DNA of 64,000 nucleotides from Candidatus Binatia bacterium (GTDB taxonomy: Bacteria; Desulfobacterota; Binatia; HRBIN30). Below are positions 27,194 to 36,617 of this stretch, in pieces. Both the position numbers and the translations under genes were made by a program. Position 1 is the stretch's first letter, and every line of letters starts with the position of its first letter. The DNA is taken from the NCBI GenBank assembly GCA_937925685.1, contig CALAMI010000028.1:1-64000 (forward strand), written 5' to 3'. Under the pieces are notes generated by a model. That model saw only the letters and a program-made list of their open reading frames with translations, was not told the DNA's origin and made no database searches.

Positions 27194-28627
27194 ATGAGAC
27201 GAGGTCCGTCTCCTACTCCACATCGACGAATGAAGGCGAGCAACCATACGCTAAGCAATCTAGAAGCGTTGTTCTTTGCGCTCGAGGCTCGGGGATCGCC
27301 CACTCAGCTGGCATGGCTCTGCCGCCTCAACAGCCGTCTACCCTTGTCCACTCTGCGGGCGCATGCAAGAGAACGCCTAAAGCGTATCCCACACAGCCGA
27401 GACTGCATCGGGAATCATACTGTTTTCCTACAAGCTCCGTTCTGGACCGAGGATCCGGCCTTCTCCCTCGCTCGACACGTGAAGTCGGTGGCAACCACAG
27501 CGAGCACCCTCGAAGAGCTTTTAGAGGTGTGCCGCCGCTTGCTGTGGACCCCGTGGAATCTGCAACATCCCCTATGGGAGATTACCCTGCTCCAACCCGT
27601 CAGGGCTCCCAGCAGCATTTTGGTCCGTGCCCATCGCAGCATTCTACCGTTTGAAAACGAAGGGGAATTTCTTAACGCACTTCTCGATCCCCAGCCCCTG
27701 GCAAGGAAATGCTTGCCAGGGGCCCCCCGCGTCAAGGATCCGCTGTCGCACCCACTTGGAGGGAGGCGCTTCATTAACCAAGGCACAACTATTCTGTGGC
27801 GCGCTTTACGCCACCCCTACGATGCCGCCAGTGGTTTACGAACGTACTTCGAATCCGTGGTCAGCTCCCTTCGTACGGCTTTAACTCTTCCGCCCCCTGT
27901 CGCCGCGCTCAACGGGCCGCGAAGCCACAATCCTGAATTCAACGCGGTTCAGTTCCCGCTCAACGATGTGCGGCAAATCCGCAATCGCCTGGGAGGAAGC
28001 GTCTTCGAAATTCTTTTGTCCAGTATCATTGGTGGATTGTCGTCCGCTCTCGGCGATCACTTCCCCGAGACAGGAACGCCAGAAATCCTCGCTTGCGTAC
28101 CGTTAACCACCGGATCCGAACAAGACGCACAGCGTACTGGAACGCGCACGACTCTGGCAGTAGCGCGGCTACCATTGACGACTCGCAACCCAGTCGAAAG
28201 GCTTCGGAAGGTCAGTGCAGAGCTTGATTTGCTGCGTGCGATCCACATTCCTGAACAATACCGTCGAACGCTACAGGTCGTTCGTGAGATCCCACCCCCT
28301 GCATTCCACGCACTCCTCAAACTCATGCCACACACGGCCCCCGTGCACACCATGTGTCTTGACTTGCCCAGTATACGCGAACGCCGTTACCTTGCGGGCA
28401 ACGAAGTCAAGCAGATCGTACCCATCGCCCCGCTCGTGTTCGACCTTCGGGTTGCATTCGTTGTCCAAGCTTATGCGGAGCAAGTTACGATTGGAGTCAC
28501 AGCCGACCCACAATCGCGACTCACTGCACGGGGGATTACCCGTGGCATTCGCGTGGCACAACGCGAGCTCGAGGAGGCCGCTGGGCTGATCCAAAGGCGA
28601 CAACACCGGCTTGGTTCCGACAGTTAA
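27194..28627 (+). CDS. WS/DGAT-family acyltransferase homologue with degenerate active site
   Basis: A 477 aa protein resembling bifunctional wax ester synthase/diacylglycerol acyltransferases. The N-terminal half has the WNLQHPLWEITLL segment (family P.d..rPLWe). The place of the catalytic HHxxxDG motif reads AHRSILP at residues 146-152: the second His is kept while the first His and the Asp-Gly are lost. The C-terminal domain keeps SVFEILLSSIIGGL (family tvND.vLa...gaL) and a PLVFDLRVAFVVQAYAEQV segment. It is therefore probably not a standard acyltransferase. It lies 125 bp after the dodecins, in the same direction. Confidence 0.6.
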   Translation: MRRGPSPTPHRRMKASNHTLSNLEALFFALEARGSPTQLAWLCRLNSRLPLSTLRAHARERLKRIPHSRDCIGNHTVFLQAPFWTEDPAFSLARHVKSVATTASTLEELLEVCRRLLWTPWNLQHPLWEITLLQPVRAPSSILVRAHRSILPFENEGEFLNALLDPQPLARKCLPGAPRVKDPLSHPLGGRRFINQGTTILWRALRHPYDAASGLRTYFESVVSSLRTALTLPPPVAALNGPRSHNPEFNAVQFPLNDVRQIRNRLGGSVFEILLSSIIGGLSSALGDHFPETGTPEILACVPLTTGSEQDAQRTGTRTTLAVARLPLTTRNPVERLRKVSAELDLLRAIHIPEQYRRTLQVVREIPPPAFHALLKLMPHTAPVHTMCLDLPSIRERRYLAGNEVKQIVPIAPLVFDLRVAFVVQAYAEQVTIGVTADPQSRLTARGITRGIRVAQRELEEAAGLIQRRQHRLGSDS

Positions 28628-28733
28628 GCTCGCGAACCTTGCTCCATGGGCGAGGGCAAAACCCATCGCACGTGGAAGCACGCCTCCCCCACGCATGGGC
28701 TGTGAAACTCATGAAGCTAGCTCGGTCCTCACC

Positions 28734-30695
28734 TCATCCGTTCTCTGAATCCGCCGTGGCCTGGCCCTGCCCAGCCTCAAGCCGCTCAAGTTCATGGTAA
28801 AGCTGTTCAACTTCCCGGTAGAGTTGCGCCCAACGGCTGTAGTACGTTTCTGGGTTCGGCGTTTTGGCCTGAAAATCTGCTTCACTAACCTGTCGTTGCA
28901 GAGCCGCCAATTCGGCCTCTTTCGTGGCAATGGCCGATTCCACTTGCTCGATCTGTTTTGCCCACCGACGGGGGTCTGCCTGCCCGCGGTTGGCGCGTTG
29001 GCTTCCGCGTCCGGTGGGCGAGCTTTGCGGAGGCAAGGCAACACCCGCTCCTTTTGTCCCTGCTGCCGAAGCAAGAGCGAAGCTAGTTTTTTCCAAAGCT
29101 TTCTTGGCTAGGTATTCTTCGTAATTCCCGATATACCGTACCATGGCACCGCTCCCCACCTCCCAGATTTCCTGTGGCAGCTCATCTAAGAAATACCGGT
29201 CGTGCGCCACGAAGACGAGCGTGCCCTCATAGGCGCGCAGCGCTTCCAACAACACTTCTTTGGCGCTGAGATCTAAGTGGTTTGTTGGCTCGTCGAGCAA
29301 CAAGCAGTTCGCTGGCTGCAACAAAAGCAGGGCCAAGGCTAAGCGGGTGCGCTCGCCACCACTTAACGCCCAAACCGGTTTGTACGCTGCATCGCCTCCA
29401 AACAAGAATGCCCCGAGCAGCGTGCGTATCTGGGGCACCAAACTTATCGGTGCCCGGGCGGTAACCAGGTCAATAACTCTCTGTTCTGACTGCAAGGATG
29501 CGCAGCGATCTTGGTCAAAGTAACTGATCGCAACGTTTTGACCAATTCGCCGCTCCCCTCGGTCAGGGCGATCCACGCCAGCCAAAATTTTGAGAAGCGT
29601 CGACTTGCCCGCCCCGTTCGGTCCCACAATCGCGACTTTGCGCCCGCGTTCTAGCGTAAGGTCCAGGTTCGCCAACACGACTTTCGGACCGTAAGATTTC
29701 ATGACCCCTTTTAGCTGGACAACGATCCGACCGCTTCGGGGAGGCTGGGGAAAACGGAAACGCATGGTGCGGACACCCTCGGGTGGCTCGATTCGCTCCA
29801 TTTTGCTGAGCTGTTTTAAGCGGCTTTGCACTAAGGCAGCTTTCGAAGCCTGGTACCGAAAGCGCTGCACAAAGCCCTGAATTCGCGCGATCTCTTCTTG
29901 TTGTAGCCGGTAAGCTTCCTCCTGGCGTCGTAATCTCTCCTCTCGCTGGCCGAGATAAGCACTGTAGGTGCAGGGGTAATCCGAGAGCTTGCCACGACTA
30001 ATTTCGGTCACCTGTGCGCAACAGGCGTCCAGAAAAAATCGATCGTGCGCCACGAGGACAAAGCTATGTCGATACGCCGACAAAAAGCCCTCCAACCAGT
30101 TGCGCGCTTCCAAGTCCAAGTGGTTCGTGGGCTCGTCTAAGAGCAATAAGTGAGGCTCCTGGAGCAACAGCTTCGCCAGCGCCACTCGCATCTGCCATCC
30201 ACCGGAAAATGACGTACACGAGCGAGAGAGGTCGGCTGGAACAAAGCCGAGCCCGTTAAGAACAGCCCGCGCGCGCGCTTCCATATCATAGCTCCCACGA
30301 GCGTCCCACTCTTCCCGGGCTCGACTGTATTCCTCGAGCACTGCGCCGTAGCCCGGGGCCGCGGGGTCTAAGGAAGCGAGCCTTGCCTCGAGCTGCCGGC
30401 AGCGCTGTTCCAACCGAGCGAGATCCGAAAAAGCTGACATGACTTCGTCGAACACAGTACGGTCCCCAACCCCCTGCACCTCTTGGTCGAGGTAACCGAC
30501 CCGCGTGCCCTTCGTCAAAGAAATGCGACCTCGGTCGGGCTCCAACCTTCCTGCCAGAATCTTCAATAAAGTTGACTTCCCAGACCCGTTGACCCCAACT
30601 AACGCGATCCGAGCTCCGTCCGGGATACACCAGTCTACGGAATCGAGAACCCGTTGGGCCCCGAACTGCTTCGATAAACCGGAAAGGGTTACCAC
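28734..30695 (-). CDS. ABC-F family ATPase (Uup/YheS-like)
   Basis: Soluble tandem-ATPase protein that acts on ribosomes, about 653 aa. First domain: Walker A GVNGSGKSTLLKILAG, signature SFSGGWQMRVALAKLL and Walker B LLLLDEPTNHLDL. Second domain: GPNGAGKSTLLKILAG, LSGGERTRLALALLL and CLLLDEPTNHLDL. The interdomain linker is Arg/Gln-rich, and a C-terminal coiled coil (KQIEQVESAIATKEAELAAL) recalls Uup. There are no membrane segments. The GTG at 30695 fits the family N-terminus; a TTG 13 codons upstream is possible. Confidence 0.9.
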   Translation of the reverse strand: MVTLSGLSKQFGAQRVLDSVDWCIPDGARIALVGVNGSGKSTLLKILAGRLEPDRGRISLTKGTRVGYLDQEVQGVGDRTVFDEVMSAFSDLARLEQRCRQLEARLASLDPAAPGYGAVLEEYSRAREEWDARGSYDMEARARAVLNGLGFVPADLSRSCTSFSGGWQMRVALAKLLLQEPHLLLLDEPTNHLDLEARNWLEGFLSAYRHSFVLVAHDRFFLDACCAQVTEISRGKLSDYPCTYSAYLGQREERLRRQEEAYRLQQEEIARIQGFVQRFRYQASKAALVQSRLKQLSKMERIEPPEGVRTMRFRFPQPPRSGRIVVQLKGVMKSYGPKVVLANLDLTLERGRKVAIVGPNGAGKSTLLKILAGVDRPDRGERRIGQNVAISYFDQDRCASLQSEQRVIDLVTARAPISLVPQIRTLLGAFLFGGDAAYKPVWALSGGERTRLALALLLLQPANCLLLDEPTNHLDLSAKEVLLEALRAYEGTLVFVAHDRYFLDELPQEIWEVGSGAMVRYIGNYEEYLAKKALEKTSFALASAAGTKGAGVALPPQSSPTGRGSQRANRGQADPRRWAKQIEQVESAIATKEAELAALQRQVSEADFQAKTPNPETYYSRWAQLYREVEQLYHELERLEAGQGQATADSENG

Positions 30696-30844
30696 GAAAC
30701 TGAGCTCACTAGCGACTGCAAACAAATTCAACAAGCGAAAGCCGCACTTTTCCCCCGCGGTTCGGTCGCTTGCACGACTAGGAAGAACCTCGATCTCGCT
30801 TTAGAGGCGAGAACAAAAGGCGTCGCGCAAGAGCTTTCTTTATT

Positions 30845-30865
30845 TGTGCCGGCTGGCTCGGCACA
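30845..30865. repeat. Perfect 7-bp inverted repeat (hairpin)
   Basis: Arms TGTGCCG and CGGCACA are separated by a 7-nt loop, followed on the plus strand by GTTTTCG. It lies between the divergent ABC-F and DUF1329 genes, 46 bp before the DUF1329 start, so it could be a 5' UTR hairpin or a protein-binding site. The U-run is too short for a confident terminator. Confidence 0.45.
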
Positions 30866-30910
30866 GTTTTCGCGTTGTCTTGGAGCCCACGGATGGACGG
30901 ATCGCAAAAG

Positions 30911-32185
30911 ATGCTGGTGCGAAATGTACGAGTACCGGTGTTGTTCATTTTGGCGGCGCTTACCCTCGGGGTTCGTTGGGCAGCAGCGTCAGCCGATGTT
31001 GCTTCGGGCGAGGTCATCACCCGGAACAACCTTGACAAGCTCGGTGAACTGGTATCGCCAGGGATCCGCTGGTGTGTCGAGCGTGGCCTCAAGATTAAAG
31101 TGATCCCTTACCGAAAGATCGAATGGAATCGCGAATATCGCGAGGCGACTGAAAGGTACGCGAATCAGGTACGTCTGTCGGCCGATGGCCGGCGCTTAGA
31201 AAATTACGTCGCCGGGTTGCCCTTTCCCCACCTCGATCCAAGCGACCCGCAAGTCGCCCTCAAAATCATGTGGAATTACGATTACAAACCGTTCGTCACC
31301 GATGATAGTGACTTACGGAATTTCGACGCCGATACCGGCCCCTTGAACAAGGAAAGTGGGATGACAGTCGAACGCCATTATCTATTGGACCACTTTCGCA
31401 CTCTCTTCTACAATGGACGACTCATTGTGGATCCCAAACCTGAGCTGCCCAATCCCGACCGAGTGCGTTACAAGGCTTCGATGCATCCGATTCTCGAGCC
31501 GTTTGACCTCAAAGGAGTGGGCGTCACTACTATTCGTTACCTCGACCCCGACCGGCAAGACGACACTTGGCTCTACATGCCTTCGCTACGGCGCGTTCGT
31601 CGCTTGTCCAGCGCCCAGCGGTCGGATGCACTATTCGGTCAGGACACCGATATTGACAGTTACGGTGGGTACGCCGGGCAAATTCCTTGGTTCGAGTGGA
31701 AGTTTCTTGGAGAGAGAGAAATTCTGGCGTCGTTTCACTCGGAGAACTTTCCTGTCCGCTACTGTGACGGCCCGGGGGATTTCGTTTTTTGTGATGCCTG
31801 GGAAAAGCGGAAGGCCTGGGTTGTCGAGGGCAAGCCGCGGCTACCCCAGTATGCCTACGGTAAGCGGTTACTGTTTATCGACCAAGAAACCTTCCTCATT
31901 GCCTATAGCGACATCTTCGACCGCTCTGGGCAGCTTTGGAAAGTGTGGATCAATCAGTACGCTTTCCGTCGCCAGGTAACACCCAACGGCATCGAGTACG
32001 GTGACGAGATGCCCTTTGCCCCGAGCATCACCATGGTCGACTTACAACTGAACCATGCAACTCGTGCTGCGCTGCCCAGCCACAGGTACCCAGGAGAGCA
32101 GGGTTGGTATTTCAACCAAGGCGAGAAAACCGGCCTTACGGAGGAATTTTTCACGATCGCACACATGATCGAATCCGCCCACTGA
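30911..32185 (+). CDS. DUF1329 exported/outer-membrane-associated protein
   Basis: A 424 aa protein with an N-terminal signal peptide (VPVLFILAALTLGVRWAAAS) and then the DUF1329 body: ITRNNLDKLGELVSPG, VAGLPFPHLDPSDPQVALK, DRQDDTWLYMPSLRRVRRLS and DIDSYGGYAGQIPWFEWKFL. DUF1329 proteins adopt a LolA/LolB-like lipid-binding fold and often accompany RND-type hydrophobe transporters; no such transporter is nearby. The Met at 30911 places the signal peptide correctly; earlier in-frame Mets are possible. Confidence 0.85.
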   Translation: MLVRNVRVPVLFILAALTLGVRWAAASADVASGEVITRNNLDKLGELVSPGIRWCVERGLKIKVIPYRKIEWNREYREATERYANQVRLSADGRRLENYVAGLPFPHLDPSDPQVALKIMWNYDYKPFVTDDSDLRNFDADTGPLNKESGMTVERHYLLDHFRTLFYNGRLIVDPKPELPNPDRVRYKASMHPILEPFDLKGVGVTTIRYLDPDRQDDTWLYMPSLRRVRRLSSAQRSDALFGQDTDIDSYGGYAGQIPWFEWKFLGEREILASFHSENFPVRYCDGPGDFVFCDAWEKRKAWVVEGKPRLPQYAYGKRLLFIDQETFLIAYSDIFDRSGQLWKVWINQYAFRRQVTPNGIEYGDEMPFAPSITMVDLQLNHATRAALPSHRYPGEQGWYFNQGEKTGLTEEFFTIAHMIESAH

Positions 32186-32291
32186 GGTAGCACCCGGCAG
32201 GCGGCCCATCCTTCCCCCGGGCCCCAGAGCGGATCACATCTGTCCTTTCTTTGAACGGACCCCTTACAAGACCACGCCCCGGCCTTTACCG

Positions 32292-33704
32292 CTAAACACC
32301 AGGGACCCACGCGCCGTGGAAACCATAAGGTATGCGGTGGGGTAACTCTACCACGGCTATGGGGTCCTCGAGGAAGTTCTCAGCAGACAACACATGGAGC
32401 TCGCTGGTGTTTCGCCGCTGGTCGTAGACCAAGGTTAGCAAATAGCCTTGCCCCTCTGACAGCGAATCACCACTGGGGACAAACACGGCTTCCCCCACCC
32501 CAATGTGCGAGCCAAAGTCGCGCACCTCGATCGTCCCCTCTTTCCCATCGTATTTTGCCAACGCGGAAAATTTGGGCATGATCTCCGCACCACGGCTTTC
32601 GCTGCCGCGACTCACCATAAAGCCGTAACGATAAGGTTGGCCGATCCATCGTTCATCCACACGCGGAAACTCGCAAAACACCGCTGCGCGCTCCTCGCCG
32701 TGCACAGAACCCGATTCGAGTTCCAAGGTAAAGCGCCAGAGCGCCGAGCGATTCTTCGCAAACTCAGCCGCCTTTTCCTCTAACTGCTCTAGCTCCATAA
32801 AAGGGTAGCGCACCGCATCGACGACCACGGCACGGCCGTTTTCGTATGCGTTCATGGCGTGAAAAATGAAGCACGGGTCGCTGGCGAACCAGCGGATTTG
32901 ATCACCCGTCGCGTTCCGAGGCAGGACTCCCCAAAGCATACCCTGCTCAGCTTCCCATGAAAACACCGGACGGTCCGAACCGATGTTTTCCAAGCGGAGT
33001 AACAGAGGACACACAAAAAACACCGCGAAGTGTTCTGTAATGGCAAAATCGTGCACCATGGCAGGCATGCCCCCTGGAATCGGCTCGGCAGACACTAGGC
33101 GCCCGTCTGCATCAGCCCGGTAAAACGTTAGGAAAGGAGGCACCGCAGAGTACCCAAAAAAGAGAAGCTCGCCGGTTCGCGGGTCGATCTTCGGGTGGGC
33201 CGTCATTGGGCCGCAAAGTTTTCCAGCGAAATCGTACTCTCCCAGAGTGTCTAACGTTACCGGATCGAGCTCAGTAGGCAGGGCTGCCTCCATCAACGCG
33301 AAAAAGCGCGATCCGTGGAATAACACGTTCGTATTCCCCGTGTTTTTGTAGCGACCCTCGCCTCGGCTCAGTTCCATCAGCCCAAAGTACAGTGCGCGCC
33401 CGGCGCGAAACTCTTCCAACAATCCTTTACTGCGCACCCAGCGGTTACGGTATGAGGCCTCACCGTCAGCGATGCGAACTGCGTGCACCATTCCGTCCCC
33501 GTCGAACCAGTGATAGCGCCCGATCGGATCAAAGGCGGGGTTTGGACCGTTTCGGTAGTACGTGCCCCGCAATTCCCGAGGCAGGCAGCCACGAACCGGC
33601 AAGCGCTCGAAGTCACCCTCCTCCCGCCAAGGGGCAAAATTTCCTTGTAAGAACAAACTCGTGTTGGGGGCTTGCATGTTCACCATGGGCCGACTTTGCC
33701 GCAT
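32292..33704 (-). CDS. Carotenoid oxygenase family protein
   Basis: Non-heme iron dioxygenase of the carotenoid cleavage/RPE65 family, about 470 aa. The seven-bladed propeller family start GTYYRNGPNPAFDP and WFDGDGMVHAV are clear. Four His ligands to iron can be placed: MTAHPKIDPRTGELLFFGY, MVHDFAITEHFAVFF, CFIFHAMNAYENG and the C-terminal YGFHGAWVPG. All look intact, so an active enzyme on carotenoids, apocarotenoids or stilbene-like alkenes is likely. The start is uncertain among several Met codons (33704 chosen). It is convergent with the DUF1329 gene. Confidence 0.9.
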   Translation of the reverse strand: MRQSRPMVNMQAPNTSLFLQGNFAPWREEGDFERLPVRGCLPRELRGTYYRNGPNPAFDPIGRYHWFDGDGMVHAVRIADGEASYRNRWVRSKGLLEEFRAGRALYFGLMELSRGEGRYKNTGNTNVLFHGSRFFALMEAALPTELDPVTLDTLGEYDFAGKLCGPMTAHPKIDPRTGELLFFGYSAVPPFLTFYRADADGRLVSAEPIPGGMPAMVHDFAITEHFAVFFVCPLLLRLENIGSDRPVFSWEAEQGMLWGVLPRNATGDQIRWFASDPCFIFHAMNAYENGRAVVVDAVRYPFMELEQLEEKAAEFAKNRSALWRFTLELESGSVHGEERAAVFCEFPRVDERWIGQPYRYGFMVSRGSESRGAEIMPKFSALAKYDGKEGTIEVRDFGSHIGVGEAVFVPSGDSLSEGQGYLLTLVYDQRRNTSELHVLSAENFLEDPIAVVELPHRIPYGFHGAWVPGV

Positions 33705-34339
33705 TTGCCAGCCGAAAACAACATTCTGCTCAAGGCGACTAGAAACTAGCTCCAACCCGCAACCCAGCCACGTTTATTCTTAACGCGGGGTTTCAAGGCC
33801 AAATGCGTGTTGCGCATCGCGCCACCTTTTTCCAAAGGGACCTTAGAAGAACATGAACGCAAAGTCGGCCGGGCGAAACCAACCCTGGTAACTCTCGGCA
33901 CCGGATGCGCGCCCTGTTACTTTGGGTTGGCCACTATCGACAATCCTTGAAAGGACTGTGGCTACCCTACTGCGCCGTCACGCTCGCCTATTAGCCCCGA
34001 GCGCACCCGCTTTTTCCGGCTAGCCAACGCAGTTGCCCACGAACCCGTGAGCAAACATCCCGTCGAGGTGGAACCAGGGGCGCCTAGCCTCCTGTGGCAA
34101 TCACAGCTCGCCGGGTGACTCTGAGAAAGCCAGCTAACCTCGCGTGCTTAATGCCGTCCAGCCAGCAACTGCGTATCACCGAAATCCGCACAAGCGACAA
34201 TCCCCGAAAACCATGCTCTCCCGTGGGAGCAAGCAATGAGTGATCTCAAGCTTCCCCATGTGCCGCTTACCATGCGTCCAGGGTTGAAGACCAACCACCC
34301 CCTTGTTCGAATAGCCGGAGGTACGCTCGAGACCAGTGG
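33705..34339. other. Gene-free interval of about 0.6 kb
   Basis: No reading frame with family features on either strand. An imperfect hairpin GCTCTCCCGTGGGAGC lies near 34212-34227 without a T-run. It is the leader region of the carotenoid oxygenase gene and the tail of the macrodomain gene. I see no tRNA, known ncRNA or direct repeats. Confidence 0.4.
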
Positions 34340-34918
34340 TCAAACGGAGGACTTGTTTCCCCGTTGGTTTTTCTCTTGTTGACCCGTAACGATTTTCTCC
34401 AGCTGGGCTTGGTAGACCTCGAGGTCGCTTCTCGTGAAAAGAACAAACCGCACCAGCTTAATGCCGGGGAAGCGGGGGATGTTGTCCATCAAAGTCTTCA
34501 AAGCAATTCGCGATGCTTCCTCGATTGGATATCCGTAAGCACCCGTGCTGATCGAGGGGAACGCTATAGACGTTACATGATGCGCTGCGGCCTCCTCGAG
34601 CGCGCGCCGGTAGGCACTCGCGAGCAGCTCTGCTTCGCCATGGTGTCCTCCACGATAAATTGGCCCGACGGCGTGGATCACGTACTTTGCCTTTAATCGT
34701 CCTCCGCTTGTGGTTTTCGCGTCTCCGGTCTCGCACCCACCCAGTTTTTTGCACTCCTCTAAAATTTGAGGCCCTCCAGCCCGGTGAATTGCGCCATCCA
34801 CTCCACCTCCACCACGTAGGGAGCGATTAGCCGCGTTGACGATGGCCTCGGTGTCCTGCTGCGTAATGTCACCTTGCACGAGCTGAATCACCGCACTGCC
34901 AATCCGTGCCTCTTGCAT
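34340..34918 (-). CDS. Macrodomain protein (O-acetyl-ADP-ribose deacetylase-type)
   Basis: A 192 aa single macrodomain of the YmdB/MacroD group. The family segments are VQLVQGDITQQDTEAIVNAA-like at the N-terminus, LRGGGGVDGAIHRAGG (catalytic loop), AKYVIHAVGPIY, and the ADP-ribose phosphate loop SISTGAYGYP. These proteins hydrolyse O-acetyl-ADP-ribose or remove mono-ADP-ribose from proteins. An ATG with AGAGG upstream at 34918 is chosen over a TTG five codons earlier. It starts about 90 bp after the flavoprotein gene on the same strand, so it may be the last gene of the TetR operon. Confidence 0.92.
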   Translation of the reverse strand: MQEARIGSAVIQLVQGDITQQDTEAIVNAANRSLRGGGGVDGAIHRAGGPQILEECKKLGGCETGDAKTTSGGRLKAKYVIHAVGPIYRGGHHGEAELLASAYRRALEEAAAHHVTSIAFPSISTGAYGYPIEEASRIALKTLMDNIPRFPGIKLVRFVLFTRSDLEVYQAQLEKIVTGQQEKNQRGNKSSV

Positions 34919-35009
34919 CGCTGCCTCTGCCAAGACTCACCAACCAAAAGCGCCCATTACGCTACGTCAGAGCCAGGAACAAGGCAACGCCGTCGCAGCA
35001 CGTCTTCGG

Positions 35010-36524
35010 TCAGTGAACAACAGGCTGAGCGTTTCGGCCAGCTGCTCGTAACTGTGCGAGATACAGCTCTGCCTTGGGTGGTGGTGCCCACCCATGCTGT
35101 CGCCGAAACCCTTCGCCTTGGCCCATGACCCATAGGGTGCGTGCGATCACTTCAGGCTGCAAAAACGCCTCTTCGGGCGTCTCGAACATGTTGATCATCC
35201 GTAAAAATGCTCGATATACCACCGGATCGGTCCGCATCGCGATCGCTACACCGTTTCGAAAGAAGATCTCGAGCATGCGGTCACTGAGTGCCGTTGCCTT
35301 CTGCCCGGCGGCTCGGCGTATTGCGTCGCGATCCGCCAAGACCGATGCGCGATAAAACGGTTCAATGTTGCGACGCGCCACATCATCGAGCAACACCGCC
35401 GCCAAGCGAAAGTCCCCGTTCGCCTCGACCAAAGCCTGCGTCAATTCGTGCGCATGGAGGAAGGCTTGGCTGCAGCCCCGGCCGTATAAGGGGTTGGTGC
35501 AGTAAGCCGCATCGCCGATGGCAAACAGGCGGAGCACGACCGGCTCTTTGTCTACGACGAAGCTCCGCCGCCTATTCACCAAGCCGCCCATGGCTTCCAC
35601 CGGACGTGGTGCAGACTTCAAAGGTTCCGAAACTTTAGCGTCAGCCCAATCCCGTAAACCAGGGATCGCTCGGGCCATTCGATCGAATATCATGCCCCGG
35701 GCAAGACTCTTCAACTCTGTTTTAGACGCCGGCACCGCAAACGTCAGCGAGAACACCCCGTCCTCAGCCGGAAATACGGCAAATTTAATCCAATCCCAGT
35801 CACCCACCCACGGGTCGTGCCCTGGCTCAGGCGCCGGGCGATTCGGAAGTTGTCGATAGAACCGAGTGAAATACAAAATGCCGGAGCTCTCCCGACTCTC
35901 GCTTACCGCGGCACATCCAATCGAACTGAGCCACCGGGTCACGACAGAATGACGGCCACTGGCATCGACCACGAAGTGACAGCGGAAGGCTTCCTTACCG
36001 CCCCTCTCCCTCTCCACCCACACGCCGGATACCTGCGGCGGGCGTGTGGGCGATGCCAGTAGCCCCGTCACAGCTGCCGGGGAATACATCTGCACCCTAG
36101 GGTGCCGCTCAACCAGGCGGCGCAGTACGCATTCAAACGTCACCCGTCTCCCGGCCAAGGCAATCAAGTCTTCATCGCCCGGCTCCGGCTTGAGCCTTCC
36201 TCTTAAAGCCGGGGGAGGATGATCCAGGGGCCTGATCTCTTTCATGCCCGCAAGCAGCAAGGCCTCCAGTAACTCCGGGTAATGATCTCGTAAAAGAACA
36301 CGCAACCTGCCGAGAAATACGTGCGAGTGACGGATTTGACTAGCTCCGGGACGTTTCCACGTGGCAAATGCAGCCTCAACGTCATCCGGTGGAGAAGGGT
36401 CTCGTTCGAAAACGGCAACCTCCGCTCCACTGCGAGCCAACATATAGGTAGCCGCCAGCCCACCGACACCAGCGCCAATGACCGCTACTCGGTAGCCAGT
36501 TAAAGGCATCCTGCCGGAGCCCAC
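35010..36524 (-). CDS. FAD-dependent oxidoreductase (monooxygenase/geranylgeranyl reductase-like)
   Basis: A 504 aa flavoprotein of the PHBH/GGR superfamily. Dinucleotide-binding motif VIGAGVGGLAATYMLARSG ending in acidic FERD, an Arg-containing CVLRRLVERHP segment near residue 140, VDASGRHSVVTRWL, and the second FAD motif FAIGDAAYCTNPLYGRGCSQ near residue 335. Substrate unknown; hydroxylases, halogenases and prenyl reductases share this fold, but the halogenase Lys motif was not seen. A GTG at 36524 has AGGAGG just upstream. It follows the diiron gene by about 90 bp, suggesting the two cooperate. Confidence 0.85.
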   Translation of the reverse strand: MGSGRMPLTGYRVAVIGAGVGGLAATYMLARSGAEVAVFERDPSPPDDVEAAFATWKRPGASQIRHSHVFLGRLRVLLRDHYPELLEALLLAGMKEIRPLDHPPPALRGRLKPEPGDEDLIALAGRRVTFECVLRRLVERHPRVQMYSPAAVTGLLASPTRPPQVSGVWVERERGGKEAFRCHFVVDASGRHSVVTRWLSSIGCAAVSESRESSGILYFTRFYRQLPNRPAPEPGHDPWVGDWDWIKFAVFPAEDGVFSLTFAVPASKTELKSLARGMIFDRMARAIPGLRDWADAKVSEPLKSAPRPVEAMGGLVNRRRSFVVDKEPVVLRLFAIGDAAYCTNPLYGRGCSQAFLHAHELTQALVEANGDFRLAAVLLDDVARRNIEPFYRASVLADRDAIRRAAGQKATALSDRMLEIFFRNGVAIAMRTDPVVYRAFLRMINMFETPEEAFLQPEVIARTLWVMGQGEGFRRQHGWAPPPKAELYLAQLRAAGRNAQPVVH

Positions 36525-36617
36525 TTTGCCTCCTGTCCCGCTTGACGCCTACCACCGTGCCGGGCCAAGCAAACTTCTGCTTGCGCGGGTTCTACCGTCT
36601 CCGGCGACGGTGGCCGT

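Noticed and set aside
27079-27654. A 191-codon plus-strand frame between dodecin 2 and the WS/DGAT homologue
   Set aside because: It overlaps most of the WS/DGAT N-terminus in another frame and lacks any protein signature.
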